Positions 35,313-50,300 of a stretch of 64,000 bases of DNA are shown here, one piece after another. Position 1 is the stretch's first letter. The number at the start of each line of letters is the position of its first letter. The notes beneath the pieces are model-generated. The model worked only from the letters and a program-made list of their open reading frames with translations. It was not told where the DNA came from and made no database searches. Both the position numbers and the translations under genes were made by a program. The stretch spans positions 8,837,245 to 8,901,244 of the forward strand of contig JABBOT010000007.1 in NCBI GenBank assembly GCA_016165875.1, given 5' to 3'. Source of the stretch: Acanthopleura granulata (lineage: Eukaryota > Mollusca > Polyplacophora > Chitonida > Chitonidae).

Positions 35313-38300
35313 CTGTGTGACAAAATCAAAATGTCATAGAATGCAAGGGAGGACCATCAAACAGCATTTTGCACAACCCACCAAGGAACTAGGAGAGCAC
35401 TTGTATATAATGTAAGAAATTAAGACGAAGTCATACAAAATAACGGTCAACACTTTCTAATGATGCCAGAAGGAGGTGAGAAGTGATCTAGTCTGGTGAA
35501 ATAAAAATATCAGTATCCAAATATTGGGCAATGGTGGTTTAAAAGCTATCATTAATCAAACTATGCATCTCAGGTGCGCTTTGAATACAACTGCTAATCT
35601 ATCCAACTCGGTGATCTTATATAACACGACACATATATATCGCCCCCAGTAGATATCTCTGATCAACTTTCTACACACATGGAATTGCTCGGCCATCTTG
35701 GTCGTGCCGGTCTCTGGGGCTGGGGTACACAGCTCAGTAAAGACACAAGGAAATTCCGCTTCGGGAACACTGGTCCTTTTCAGCTTCAGTGCTTCGGCAA
35801 GTGCTTCGTGGAGAAATTTGTACTGCTCCTAAAGAAACATAAGTAATTTCATTACAAATTGTATGTCTAAGTATGATATAATCTCTCTATTAAATAACTG
35901 TTTTCTCTTCCTTCGCCCCTAAGTCATTTATTTGGGTGGTCCTGCTGCCGACTCGCTGATCCTTGAAGCTTTGAAAAATAAAAAATGATAAATAAAACCA
36001 GTCTTTTGCATTTTCGATTCATCATGGAGAAATATTAAAGGGAAACATCCCACAAAAATGAAATCATAATGAGTGAAGAGACTATTTAATACGGTATCAG
36101 AAAATGCCTACATCTAACTCGGATTGTTTTTAACCAAATTAAATGCACGAAAATATTTTGAATTTTATTGTGGGTTTCATGGACCGTGTTGGTAATTTGT
36201 GACAGTGGTGTCACACCGAGTTTTTCATTGCCCTAAAGCCGAACTTTACCGTCAGGTTTTCTGAAGTCACACATTGTTAACATGGTCCGTAAAACAGTCG
36301 AAATTGAATTTTTGCTCAGCACAACATCACTTTTCGAGGTCATTCTCTTATATAGCCGGTACGAACGGAGCTAAGTCTATTTCATAATAGCTCGAATTAG
36401 CCAAATCAGACAGAACTGGAGTTGTCACATTTGGTCCAGCGATGGAGTAATGACACGAGGGATTTGAGACGTCTTTGCCAACGACATATGCAGTATACAA
36501 TAAACAATCCTATTTACCATCGTCTGGACCATGTTAACTCGCTGTTCCCGGAGTTGCCTGACACAGGTGGGTACATCCAACACCCCCTCGTTCTGAGCCT
36601 GGTTGATCAGGTAATCCAGGGCTATATATGTCCCCGTACGACCGACACCAGCACTGCATGAGAGAAAACCAGCTTATAAAGGTATTGTGATTCGATATGA
36701 AAGATACGATAATGTTTTGATGGTGTGCATAGTAGGACCAAGTCATATGTACATTAGATATACAATCATGGCTACGACTGTTGTTTAAAATAACGAAAAC
36801 TATAACTGCACATGCATGTTATGACAAAATTACTGCTGATGTTTAAAACAAACAAATCTATTAAGTTTTAAGAAGGACAAATATTTTCCCGAATTTATTT
36901 TTTGGATTAGTGCTTTACATCGTACTCAAAAATGTTTCATTTACACGACAGCTGCCAGCAGCATGGTGGGAGGAGACTAGGCAGAGCGCATCAGAAACCC
37001 ACGACCATTCACAGGTTGCTGACAGAACTTTCCTCGTACTGGCGGAGAATAAGCCAGATTTGGCTGTAATTGAACTCACGGGGCCTGCATTTGTGAGAGG
37101 CTCCGAGGTCATTACGCTGCACTAACACCCTAACCCCCTCGGTCACAACAATTCTTATTTATCATTTGAACTATTTAACTTGGATGGTTGAGTGTGTGGA
37201 AAAAATATTAAAAGTTCTGAACGCACTGGAATTGAGAAGCAAATACTTCGTCGCAGGAAGAAAACCAGCAATATTTAATGACATGCTAGAAAAAAGGACA
37301 GAAAAAATGTTCAAAGAAGTACCTGCAGTGCACGACGATTGGTCCGCTCAGCTGTGGCTGGTAACCGTTAACTTTGTCCCGGAAGTCCAGTAATGCTGTA
37401 GCATGCGCAGGCGCACCGTGATCGGGCCAGGCCGTAAAATGGAACTGTTTCACGGTATGGCTTTCCTTCCTTCTCTAAACACATAAATAAAGTCAGGTCG
37501 ACGTCAAAGAATATCAGCCCTACAGACTTTATCACAGAAGATTTAAGGTAAGGTCCTCATCTGTAGTAGGGGGTTTGCCCACTAGTGCTAAAAGGACCCA
37601 GGTAACTTTCACCAATGCGATCGCTGTGAGTGCAAGTCAACCTCAAGGGAAGGTCTTCCAGTAACCTGCGGATAGTCGCGGGTTTGTCCCAGATTCTGTC
37701 TGGTTTCCTCCGCACCATTATGCTGGCCACCGTCGTACATGTGAAATATTCTTGAGTATAGCGTAAAACACCAACCAAATGATTTATTTATTTATTTATT
37801 TGATTCATGTTCTCGCCGTACTCAAGAACATTTCATTTGTACGAAAGCGGAAACCGGGCAGAGCCCGGTGGAAACCCACGACTATCCGAAGATTGCTGGG
37901 GGGCCTTCCCAAGTACGGCCAGAGAGGAAGTCAACTTGAGCTGCCCATAAACTCACAGTGACCAAATTGGTGGGAGGAACCTGGGTCATTACGCTGTGCT
38001 AGGGCGCTAATCAACTGAGCACCGGAGGTCGCCATCTCCCAACACCCAACCAAATGAATAGATTTCCGTCATTACTGTGTCCTTCAACCCCTGTTTAGGC
38101 TGGACAGTAGTATAGAACTATATACAAGGTACAAGTCAGTGTTTTCTTTCATCAAATTTTCTTGGATTTTTTGGCTGACATCATCATGCATTAGGTATTT
38201 ATTCAAATCGCACATGTTCATACCCGTCTTTGAAAGTATTTGTACTCATAAGTCTTTCACTAATGGAAATCTCTCGCTTTTCTTTTACATTGCCCTTGGG

Positions 38301-41300
38301 TGGACGACGCTGGTATGGGCAGTTTACGTAGAACAATATCCTTTAAACATTCACTTGTCGTGTACCAATATGCTATGTTTTTACAGGACAGCTGGTCAGT
38401 ATCTTGTACGAAAGCCAGTCTTCCACCAATAAGTCTGACCGGCATCGTATCAGTGAAATATTCTAGAAAACGACGACGAACAGCAAGAAATTAAATATAT
38501 GCACTTGTCCTCGAGGACCTTCTCGCCTTGGCTTGCATGCAATGTAACTATTAGAAATTCAGATCGCCTCTTTGTACCTCTTTACCCTGAAAATAGCTGT
38601 TTGACCTGAAATTCTACATTTAATTGTCGAAAAGGATCCAGCGATTCACAAATTCCAGGAGTTTCCACTATCTCTGAAATGAACTAGATTATGATCGGTG
38701 GTAAGAACATGAAAAAAATATATACGAGCACCGTCTCAACTAAAATGATTCTTTATTCACTTACGATCAGGCTTACCTTAATATGCGTCAGTTGCAGAGT
38801 TCTCACGGTAAAATCCGCGTAAACCGCCTCATCCAGCAATGTAACTGTGATCAGGTCAAAGGTCTCTGATCCCTCATTAGGCCAGTATTGAAAGCACTTT
38901 GTCTACACAAACAGAAACAGTAGAGTATACACCCAAGACTATTATCAAAATATGTGTTGAAGAGAGCAAAAATCTAAGTGTTTCCTTATTATAAACCAAT
39001 GTTTTGATTTTTGTTCAGAAAATCAAACGTTGGTAAATTCTTCTAAACATACAAATGTCCTCCAAATGTATACAGGTATGGAATGAGTTTTCGTGCGGCA
39101 TTCTTCAAAAAGATTTGCCGGATAGCAACGAAAGGAGAGGACTTGATTGATTTTTATTTGCATTATATGTTTCAACTGAACTAATGTTTAGCGATTTGAT
39201 TTACGGGTCCTATATATTAAATTTGTCTACACCACCTCCGATGATCTACACTGTTTTCATCGGTCTACTCTGGCTCCAATCAGAACACCGCAGATTTTAT
39301 CCAATGACATTACGGCATTGCTTTCTGGGGATTGTCAGGCAATGGGACACATATGTACCTTTGTTGACTCTACTAGGTTGGTAACCATGACGATCTTCCC
39401 AGACTTCTGTTCCCAGATCATGCGTAGAAAATCGTTCAGGATGACGTCATTAGGACCTGCGTTTCATAAAGCGTATGAAAAAGGATAAGGGCGATTTTCA
39501 TTGTAAAAGTACTTGTCAAATGATAGTCTATAGAAACTCCTGTCTACGAGTGGTGGCACAGTATTGTGAAAAAATGCATATCCACACATTTGTGTATGCC
39601 AACAATCATTTTTAGAGAGTACTTATAAGAAGCCACATTATTTCAATCTCCTTTCTCCAGTATTTTCCTTCCTGTTAATTGAATAAAGCCATGAGATTGT
39701 AATATTCACCCTTCGTGAGTCAATGCTTTTCGATAGCAACAGTTGAGGGAACTGGTCACAAAAATCGGAAGTCCTGTCTATCGCTATAAATTACTTACCT
39801 TGCGACGCAATATATTTCTTTGGTTCGTTGTAGCCCTGCAAATACGCAAAATTATCCACCATTAAGGCGATGACTGACGCTTCTCGGTTGAAAATATCAT
39901 TTACTGTCTTTTACACCTTCAGTTATTCAAGCCTCATAGTAATGCATTTAGCCAAATCCACAATAGCCGGAGTCAGTTTTAACAGTATTAGAAGTTGCAC
40001 AGATATAAAGATACCTTTGGTCACTCCTCGTCTTATACCACACCTTATGAATCTTTGATAAGGACTATAAGTTTCATTTTAAAAGCTGTAACGCACATTG
40101 ATGTAACAGGCATTGATGTAGTCTGTGTCCTGGTCATCCGTCACGGACAATAACACCCTGGAATGGTCATCTGAAAGAGGTAACTCGTACATTTACCATA
40201 GTCAATAACATTATTGCGTTAGATGAAACCATATCTCCTGAAATACACTTATATAACGGACGATATTGCTAAAAAGATTTCTTTCAATAGATTTACCTCA
40301 AATGTGGATGGTTACATTATCTGTAGTCCGCTTAATTTCGTAATACTGAGAGAATGTTCCTTATCTCCGCACCAGACAATTCAGCACTGAGATCAGGAAA
40401 GTTATTAGAAACACTGTCGCTTTCCAGAAGAAAATAAACTGGGTTTAGTAGTAAACGTGTTTGTTACAACAGATAATCGACAACAGACAAGACATTTTCT
40501 GTCCCAGCTATTTATAACAAGGGGTTGAACCTATGACACATGGTCTTAGCAAATGACTAGAAACACGTACAACTGTCCCCACACCGTTCACTTTGACTGA
40601 ATTGTCAAACGGGTGCCTAAGTCATGATCTCGGTGCCCCTCACCAACGCAGAGGCTGTGAGTTCAAGTCCAGCCTACGCTGGCTTTCCCTCCGTCCATAC
40701 TTGAGAAAGTCTGTCAGTAACCTGTGGATGATCGTGGGTTTACCGCCCGGAACTGCCCGGTTTCCTCCCATAATGCTGGACAAAGTCGTATACGTGAAAT
40801 ATTCTTGAGTGCGGCATTAAATACAATGACTGTTATTAAAGAATTCTCTATTTTACCTCATATTATCACCCTTTTCTGGCTGTCTTTGAGGGTACTTGCA
40901 CGAATGAATACATACAGAAACAGGACATGTTATGTTGAAGGGGCTGTCCATTGCAGCCTAGCGAGATTTTCAGAAAGAAATAAAAGATTACTGCCAAAGG
41001 CTATAAAGAATAACTGACAGCGGCTTATTGTCACGTGGGGAATATTTAAGCCAGATCGTGGCAAGTTTTAATTAGTAGACCTATATCTCTATACAAGCTC
41101 CATATATAGATGTAAGTATACGGCTCTGCATAACTATACATGGGTGTAAAACGTCGGCAAGTAGCTATAAACATATCTATACATATCTATGCAAGTCTAT
41201 ACATCGGTGTATAGCGTAGTGAGGTAGCGCTATGTGTATTTATACTTATTATACCTCAAGGGGTAATACTTGCTTACGCCACGAGCCCGGCCATTAAGAT

Positions 41301-44300
41301 ATTGGATTGTGTTTTTTTATTTGTTATCAGGTCAACCGGGTTTGTGTGTGACCCACATTTTTTTCTCTGTGTACGTTGTAGCCTGCACTGGAATTCAGTC
41401 GCGTGTTCTCGAGGCGTCTGTGTTTATGAGGTTATAAGCATACATTTTGGAAAGATGTACCCATATTGTAAACATGTTCACGAACAAACCATCCAGAATT
41501 TTCTTAGGTTAGTCTATAAATATCAGCGAAGAAACTGTAAAAGTTCGCACTCTTTCACCCATGTCCAATATGAGAGCAGTGTTTTACTCAAGTTCACGTG
41601 AAGGCAGTTATATTTACTCCGGTGCACTTCGTGGGATTTGGAGATATCGGCGTTTGTGCCATTCGACATACGCAATTTTGTGCTCCATTTTTGTGTGCGT
41701 AGCACTTTGTGAACTTGTGCTTCGCAACTTGCTACATGGTTTGGGACGTTTTTTAGAGCTTCTATTGCTCATTGCCTCTTTGTGCGATTACGTACATTTC
41801 ATCCCAGTTTACCCTGAAAGTGACTTTGTGGATATTTCCGAGGAGTAAAACATACATCGCCAGCTCGGGAATCACGGACGCTATTGTCAACCTGTCTGCA
41901 CAGGAAAGTTGCACTTTACTGAGGAGTTGGATATATACCATCGTCGGCGTACAGTGCTCTCTGCTGTTCGTCACTACAGGACAGTCACCCTTCGCGAATT
42001 TCAAGAACTGTGGATCCTATATTTAGGGGGACTGACTTGCCTTTGGAGCCGGGGTATTCCATCCAGATTTGGACGCTATCACCAGTAAGAAACTATATGT
42101 ATTTTAAGTATCTGTATTGTTTTAGTACATTATTGTCAGTTGTACTGTTTGTCCATTTTGTTCAAATATATGTCTATTGTCTTCGTGTTGGAGGATGGCT
42201 TCCTCACATAGCAACGGTCGAGAAGTGCAGCAGTTTATGGCTTCACCAAAGCAGGTTATAGCTTTTTCTTTTTTTCAGCTTTCTTTCGGTATACTAAGAC
42301 CTCTGTGTATGCCGTGGGATTGTTTATGAGAGCTTGTGAGATCTCGGCAGTCATCTTCCACTCGTGTTCAGCTCTAGCTCAGCATGTCTTCTCCCGATCT
42401 CACAGTTTCTCATAAAGAACCCCACGGCATGCACTATCTCGTATAATGTCTATACATGGGTGCCGAACAGCTGTATTTAAAATCAGTGTTACACTTGCTT
42501 TTAACTGTTGCACAAAAGATCTGCCCATTGTCCGTGATACACGTACTTAGCAATCTTAGGTTCAAAATTAGGCTTTTCCTTTCCTCTCAGACAACATTTG
42601 CTCTCATTTTTAGAAACAATCTCGCAGATCCAGCTATATTTCTAACTGTCGTAAGCGTAAATACTTTAACAGTAGACACTTAAACGCCAACAAGCCTCAT
42701 GACATAAGCAAAAATTGATAAAAAAAAAGATCTACAGGGAGGTTACGCTGCAATAGATCACATGTTCCGGGTTTGTAAATACTTATGCGGTTGTATAAAC
42801 ATGAAAAATTAAGCCACAGGTTCAGGCCTTGGTTATACATAGTTTTACCAGAGAATCCTGTTTTATGATATGACCATAAGGTACATGCACAACACTCACA
42901 CGCCACAAGACTCCGATAGCGGCTCTTCACTTTATTCTTGGGTTTGTCCGCAGCTGTGTGTTTAGCGTGCAAGCCCACGAGGAATGTCTGAAAGATTATA
43001 CAGAATACCTTGAAAACCCTGTTTACATCTTTCTATTCATAAAAAATTTTCCCGTAAAAAAGCATGTGTAATTTTTGACATGCTGTCATACAACACGCGT
43101 GCACACGAAACAGCAAAATGCATTAAAATTTTTGCTTTCATAAACAGTGCCATACATGTATCAGTGTCGGGTCCATCCTCTGATACAGAATAATCAATTC
43201 AGGGTAACTTCGGGGTTGTGTTGGACGACTCCTTCACTCATTTGTCAAAATAGTCCAGTGCCTATAAAATCTGTAATTACCTCGAATTCTCTCTTGAATC
43301 CTTTTCCTGCATTCCTTCTCAAGACGTAGTCTGGGAATTCATCAGCAGACACCACGGATGGGACGACGTCGGCGTTAACGTAAGGGTTAACGTCACCCTG
43401 TGGTTCGTCATCCGGGTTATCACTGTCCTCCTCGCCCTCAAACACTATGAGCGTGACAAATGGAAGAATTCGCTTGGGGTTTGGTCGTTGGAGTCTCGCA
43501 TTATTACATAGAAGTCAAGAGACACTAAAAATATTTACAAAGTTGCCTTGAGTCAAATTTTCATTGTTAGAATGGTGGCAAAAGGGTGCTTTTAGGTCAT
43601 GAAAACTTCAGCATGGAAGGGCTGTGAACCTGAGTCTGTTAGCCAGGTTATTGATGCCCAAGTTTCCACCCAAATGGTGTTGCTCGGCGTTATGTGAGAT
43701 AGGCGAAGTAATCCACTGCTTCGACAGGTACGTAGAAACACTCTTGACCAAAAGTCGCAGCCGACAAGGCAAGTGCTGTATTCGGACACGTGATCTCATT
43801 GCTCAAGGGCCTGAAGGTCGCTACGAGCTAACGCTTTACTAACCATCAGAGTACCGCCAACATCTAAGTGTATACTGCATGTATTCGTGTGGATCATATT
43901 GAAAGAGTTGATTGAAAGAACAGGTTTGGAGGACGATGTCCATACCTATGTTATCCTGTGGCTGCCTTGCTGTTGGCTGAAATACATGCATGTTATCTTC
44001 AGCCTGAAAATCTTGGGAATCGGGCTTGCGGGATTCCCTACGTCGTCTCCTGTAATATTTGCACAATCAAAAATAGACTTGAAATACTACAAACGATTAC
44101 GAAAAACGTGATACCTCGCGTGTTCATTGAAAACAAGCAATGTGAAAGATTTGCAAAAGGAATACCCCTTATAGCTGTGCCAAGGTCCAAAATAGAAACA
44201 ACCACAGGTTTGTCTCTGATCAAATGTCGAACTTGATCCGAAAGTTGTCAGGTATAAGCAGTGTATTATATCAAGTTTCAGGTCAACATTAGGAAGTCTT

Positions 44301-47300
44301 TTGAAACTGAAATCAGCAAAACTCCAATTTCGTCCATAACCTGTCATGGTGAATCTGTGTTACAATTCAACAAAATCACTTGTTTTAAAAGAAGTACGGA
44401 AAACGCACAGATTGGCAGACTTCCCCATGAGATCTTCCGCATCTGCAAGACACTAGTGAATAATGAAAGGTGTAATATTACCTTCGTATCAGAGAAATAA
44501 CATTGCTCCATATTGGTGTGATTTTTACAGTAAAAATGTAAACAGACTGTACATACCTAAAGACGATAACCACAACAACAGCGACTATGGCGACCAGAAC
44601 GACGGCTGCAGCCACTCCACCGCCTATGTGCGCAGGGTTTCCAACACTTCCAGGGGGAGCTTTTACTTCTTGAATGAAAACAGAAAATATCAATAAATAC
44701 CGAGTATCTACCAGCCTAAAGAGTTCATGTATGTACGTTAACGTGACCTCATTTGGCAGGAATTTCTCGGAACACATCCTTATCCTTAATCGTTTTGCTG
44801 AATTGGTTTAATATTCTCTCGCATACATATTTATACATATACATAGAATTGCTTCCCAACGGCTGGTGTTTTCACTAGTTTTGAAACAATTACGGTATGC
44901 TCACCAGCTGGTGGTGCTAGTTAAAATCATAGATTATTTGGTATATTGAACTAAGTACATGTACCGTAAATCCACAGAGCTTATTTTTTTGATTTACATC
45001 AGAATCACTACTGAGACATGTGTCTTCAAGGATACAAGAGAGTGAACGTAAATACGAAGCATAAGGCTATGCGAGTTGCGAAAACAGAGCTACAACCGAA
45101 AAGACATCCAACGGAGGTTCGTAACGCATACGTGTGATATTTCCTTTGTTCCATTAAAAATGCACTTTTACAAACCTCAAACCTCGACGCACGTGTAAGG
45201 GTACCACTATCGGAGAGCAAATATGATAAACAAATGGCTTGTTCAACTCTCAGAGAGCGATTGACCTTAGACAAGATCAAACAAAGAAAGACGAAGACGC
45301 TTGAATTATTTCAATACATATATTTCAACAAAAAAATAAATGGTACAACTGACAACAATACACAAAACAGTACAAATAATTACAACAATATATAGTTTCT
45401 TACTGATGACAGCGTCCAAATCCGAATGGAATATTCCGACTTTCTATTGCGAGTCAATAAACGTATATACAGAATCCACCGTTCCTGGGAATTCTCGAAT
45501 CGAAGGATGGCAATCCTGTAAGTGACAAGCAGCAGTGGGCATGGCACACAGACGATGGTATATATCCAACTCCCCGGCAAGGTGTAACTTTTCAGGGCGG
45601 ACGGGTTGACAATAGCGTCCGTGAAGTCGAGCTAGTGATGTATGTCTCAGTCCTCGGAGATGTACACAAAGTCACTTTCAGGGTAACTTGGATGAAATGT
45701 ACGAAATCACACAAAGAGACAATGCGAGATACAAGCTCCAAAAGAAAATCTCAAACCAAATAGCAGGCGGTGAAACACAAGCCCACACAATGCTACGTGC
45801 AGATAAATGGAGTAAAAATGCCGAATGTCCAACGGTGTGAAAGCCTCTCCAATCCCAACAAATATCCTTCTCTATGGACGTGAATAAATATAAAGTGGAC
45901 TGCGGGCTTAACAAGTTTGTCGCTCCTATATATAGATTAGTGTAAAGAAAATTCTGTTTACAACATGGGCACATCTTTCCAGATATGCGCTCTACGTATC
46001 GAGTCGAGATTTTGCATTGACAAGGCCGCGGGAGAACAACCTTTTTGTGTGAAAACAGTAGGGTTTGAAGATTTAATAACACCATATCATAATTGCTTCG
46101 ACGTTCTCTAAGACACATATGCTTTGTCGCCGTAAGATGACATAGCTTGCATAAGACTCCGACGTTTTCCACACACGATGCTGGCTGACTGACGTTAATC
46201 GTTCTTTATCCGCGAATGCAAAGCCGGGCCTTTCCCGTCTGCATCCGGACACTGTTGCATACTGCCAAGCCTTCATTCTTGTCTATGCATTAGCAAAACA
46301 AGGGTCAGGAGCCAACCATCTGTCATCGAGTTGAATTTGCATCCGTACATGAGTAGGGTTTTGTATATTCAAGAGACAGAATGGTAATGATTTCCAGGCC
46401 CGATATATGTTCTCTCCGCTAATCGAACTTTTCACAGTCCTGTATTCTGAGTGATCAATCTATTTTTACAGTTACGTCCCCATTTACATGGATACATTTG
46501 TTTTTCGCAGTTGTGTGTGTGCTATGACCTATGGCTTAAAATTTGTTGCATGGCAAAAAAAATGATGGTCGTTTCTAAATCTTCATACTGTTCAAGCCAA
46601 CACTGCCCGAGTCTTCTCCTATAAGATCTATATAACTTATATATCACCTTCTAAAGATCGTAGACTGTTGAAAGTCGAAGACGCGTTTTGATTCCGTCGA
46701 GTTTTGCTGGTATCAATACGTAGACGAGTGAGCATTTTGATCTCAAATGTTTCAATGACACACCTAGAGTAGACTGAATGAAAAGTGTATATCTATTTCT
46801 GGAACTAAACTCTGGAAACTAAACGTTTCCTCCGCATGTACAAAGCTCCGCGGAATCCAAACTCGGCGTCGAGTTTTTTCTTAAAGATGTTGTATCTGTT
46901 ACAAAATATAACAGAATCCAAAAGCGACGTCGTGTTTGAAATTCAACGTGGAATATGTTTCAGTTGAATTTTGAGGTTGATAAATGTGCTATTTGAATGG
47001 CACAAAAGGTACACCATACATAACGGTTCTCTTTACTGACTCACTGACTTAGAGACTAATGTCATGTGATCATTTACAAGATCACTCACGTGATTCCCCA
47101 ATTTAGTCTGTCTTATTCTAAATCTTTATCAACGCCATTATACCCCACGTTTTTCTCCAGGAATTGTACGGTTTGTTGCCGTTGGTCACGATGTTTGAAG
47201 CTTGAAGATGTTAAAAAAAAGACAACACTAGACCAAAGTATATATGTAGCGATAAAGAATCATGCTTCAAAAGACTTCACATTTTATTTCTGGGATGTGT

Positions 47301-50300
47301 GATAACCGAGATATCGCAATTCAAAGTTAACAGAGACGCCCACGTGGCGAAAATCGAAAGGAGCTTCACACTTTCATGTTTAACCAGTCAAGGGCGAGAT
47401 ATTTCTACCACCCGAGAAGACATGTTTCCGCTGTGACGTCAGCAATACTTAGTTCACCATTTTGCTACGTAGAAAACCAGCCGTAGTGTTAAACCAGCTG
47501 TTTTCCTTGTCATTACCAGACAATTCTCATGTACTTTAAAGCCATTTTCAAGAAGAAAGTGTTAGTGAAATACATCTGGTTTATTCCCCAAGGCCACAAC
47601 TAGGAGGCCACAGTGTCTGGCCTTGGATTGGAATAATAAACGGGACCATATTTCGTACACGAAATAGAGTCTCGGCCCTAATACTGAAGGGCTTACAGCA
47701 CTTATGACGGGGAAATCGTGTTTCCGGTTACTGTAAAATGGTGTATCCTCTGTCCTCGCAAGAATTCCAGACTAAAAGGAGATTAATACACTTACCAAGC
47801 ACGTCTTAAAAAATGGCTATGCACGTTTAGGTCTGTATGAACATCTCTTCCGAAATAACTTGGGTTATATTTTTTGTTGTATTTTCTTTCAAGTCATACA
47901 AGTATGGGAAATCAGTCCGTTACTCCACGAGCTTGCCCTCCGCCAATCTGAACAAACCGCGGACAGGTGATTTATTAGCGCGTTTCTGTTGGTGGGTTTA
48001 TATATTTGACTGACCTATTGGCTTACGTTCCCAGCACGTGGTGGGCTTTATCCCTCGCCTGCCTGAAAATATCAAATAAGCTCGATACTACTGCATCTCG
48101 GTCTCGCGAGTTAATAATCTGACAAAAAAAACTGCTCGGGCAGGGTGATGATTTATTTACACGTGGTTATAAACTGAGCCACCGGCTCTTGTGTGCGGCT
48201 GCACGTCTGTCTACTCACGTGCTATACAATCACTTCCGGAATATCCAGGGTCACACCGGGGATTCCCGTCCACTACAGGACAGTCACCAGTGCTTGCGTG
48301 ACACTCAGTTTTGCTGTAACATTTTCCACACAACTCTAGGCAATCCTTCCCCCAGGTGTTGTTGCTACATTCTGTAAAAACAACGAGATCTCAAAAGCGG
48401 CCTTGGTATTTGTTCATTTATTCGTTTCTTTAATTAACGTTTTAGGCCGTACTGAAGAGTATTTCATTTGTACGACGGTGGCCAGCATTATGATGTAGCA
48501 GACCGGGCAGAACCCGATGGACCTCATGATCATGGGCAGGTTCCTGGCATCTCTCCCCACTAACAGTCAGGAGAGGAAGCTGGCATTGATGAGACGCCCT
48601 CGGGTCATTGCCCAGCACAAGTATGCCATGTGTATTGATACTGATGTTGTCCTGATGATCCATCTCTTGTATTTATTCTACTGCGTTGAAGCTCGTCTAC
48701 ATTTACATAGGCCTATACATTTGACGTGAGGCTACGTTGTTCTTATCTGATTAGTAGATGTCATTTAGAAAGTGAATTTAGATAACAGTATTATCGTCAT
48801 TAGAGATTACACTTTCTTGATATAGCACAGGTTCTAGTGCTGAATTTGGTTGAGACCTGTCCGGGTTTCGAATCAAGGACCTCAGAGTCGGGCACCAAAT
48901 CGCCAGCAATACATGTCAACCATCTAGACCACTCAACCAACCAGCCTTCTACATAACAGCCTTCTCTAATGACGATAATACTGTTATTTAAAATCACTTT
49001 CTAAATAACATCTACTAATCTGATACTTCAGCAAAGAGAGCTGCGTCATTTCTGATCATCAGAGAGGAAATGCATGTTCGCTGTAAAGTCTACCGGTCAG
49101 CTACCTTCTGTTTTATGTAGAAGGCTGGTTGGTTGAGTGGTCTAGAAGGTTGACATGTATTGCTGGCGATTTGGTGCCCGACTCTGAGGTCCTTGGTTCG
49201 AAACCCGGATAGGTCTCAACCAAATTCAGCACTAGAACCTGTGCTATATCAAGAAAGTGTAATCTCTAATTACGATAATACTGTTGTTCTCATCTGTCCA
49301 GTAAACAAAATAATACAGATATTTCTGTGAAACCAAAATACACATACGGACATCGGAAGCGATATCATAAGGCTGAGGGCTGTTCTATATTACTACGCTT
49401 GACTGAGTTCTGACCGAGAACATCTTGTCCTAGAATATTACTTGTGTCTTGAAAATAATTCAAATCTCCTGATATCTTCTGTTTGCTTGGATGCTTGTTT
49501 TGAAAATTGGTCTAATTGTATTGGCTATTTTGAACGTTGGCGAATATTCTACTCATGTCTGCGATGAGACCTAGATTCGTGGTATTTTACCGATATTCAG
49601 TTTTAATGCAGGAGAAATTCTTGAAACTTAAATAACCGACTATATAGGATTGTATCAAAATATTTGTTAAACAGAGAAAATTGCCCAAAATAATGAAATC
49701 AAATGAACACAGGATAAAAATTGAGGAATATTAGAATATTTTAAAAGCGAAACAAAGATGTCTGTTATGCCCTGAAACATATCCTAGTCGACTGTGTGGA
49801 ATGTGTGAATATTTATAGAGAGCTTGTCCAGTGGATTCTTCATTCCAATAAATTGGCATTATGCTGGTGATGTTATCAATCCCGCCATTTTGTATTTAAA
49901 GACTGTTCACTTTTATATTAAGATATAGAGGTAGTATTTATAAAAGTGTACAACATTTGAAAGTGTTTCAATGTGTTTTCTTCTAGCGTCGCAGACGGAC
50001 TTTCCCTCATTGCAATGGCTACATTTCATCTCACAGTCTCGTCCATATGTCCCCGGGTTACACTCTGAATGAAATTAAAAATATTTCAGCCCGAATATTT
50101 GAAGCTAAAAAAACCCAAACAGCTTGTGATTTAATGAAATAAATGCCGTAATCCACATATTACCTTGATGACATTCTACAAGTTGATGAAAACAAGATGA
50201 CAAAAAAATATACGAGAAGACACAGCTTGGTGCAATAACTCGGGCTTTGTCAGACATAGCTGTCGTTGTCCCGACCAGACTAATTTCTTAACAAAAGTGA

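Noticed and set aside
43590..43850. Another SINE or coding exon near exon 10
   Set aside because: The minus strand has 'gttagtaaagcgttagctcg' and 'gtgtccgaatac', vaguely tRNA-like, but no family tail or TSD. Too weak to list.
45678..46172. 164-codon minus-strand ORF
   Set aside because: Lies within the dispersed repeat (copy C and adjoining segment); the frame is not kept in copies A and B.
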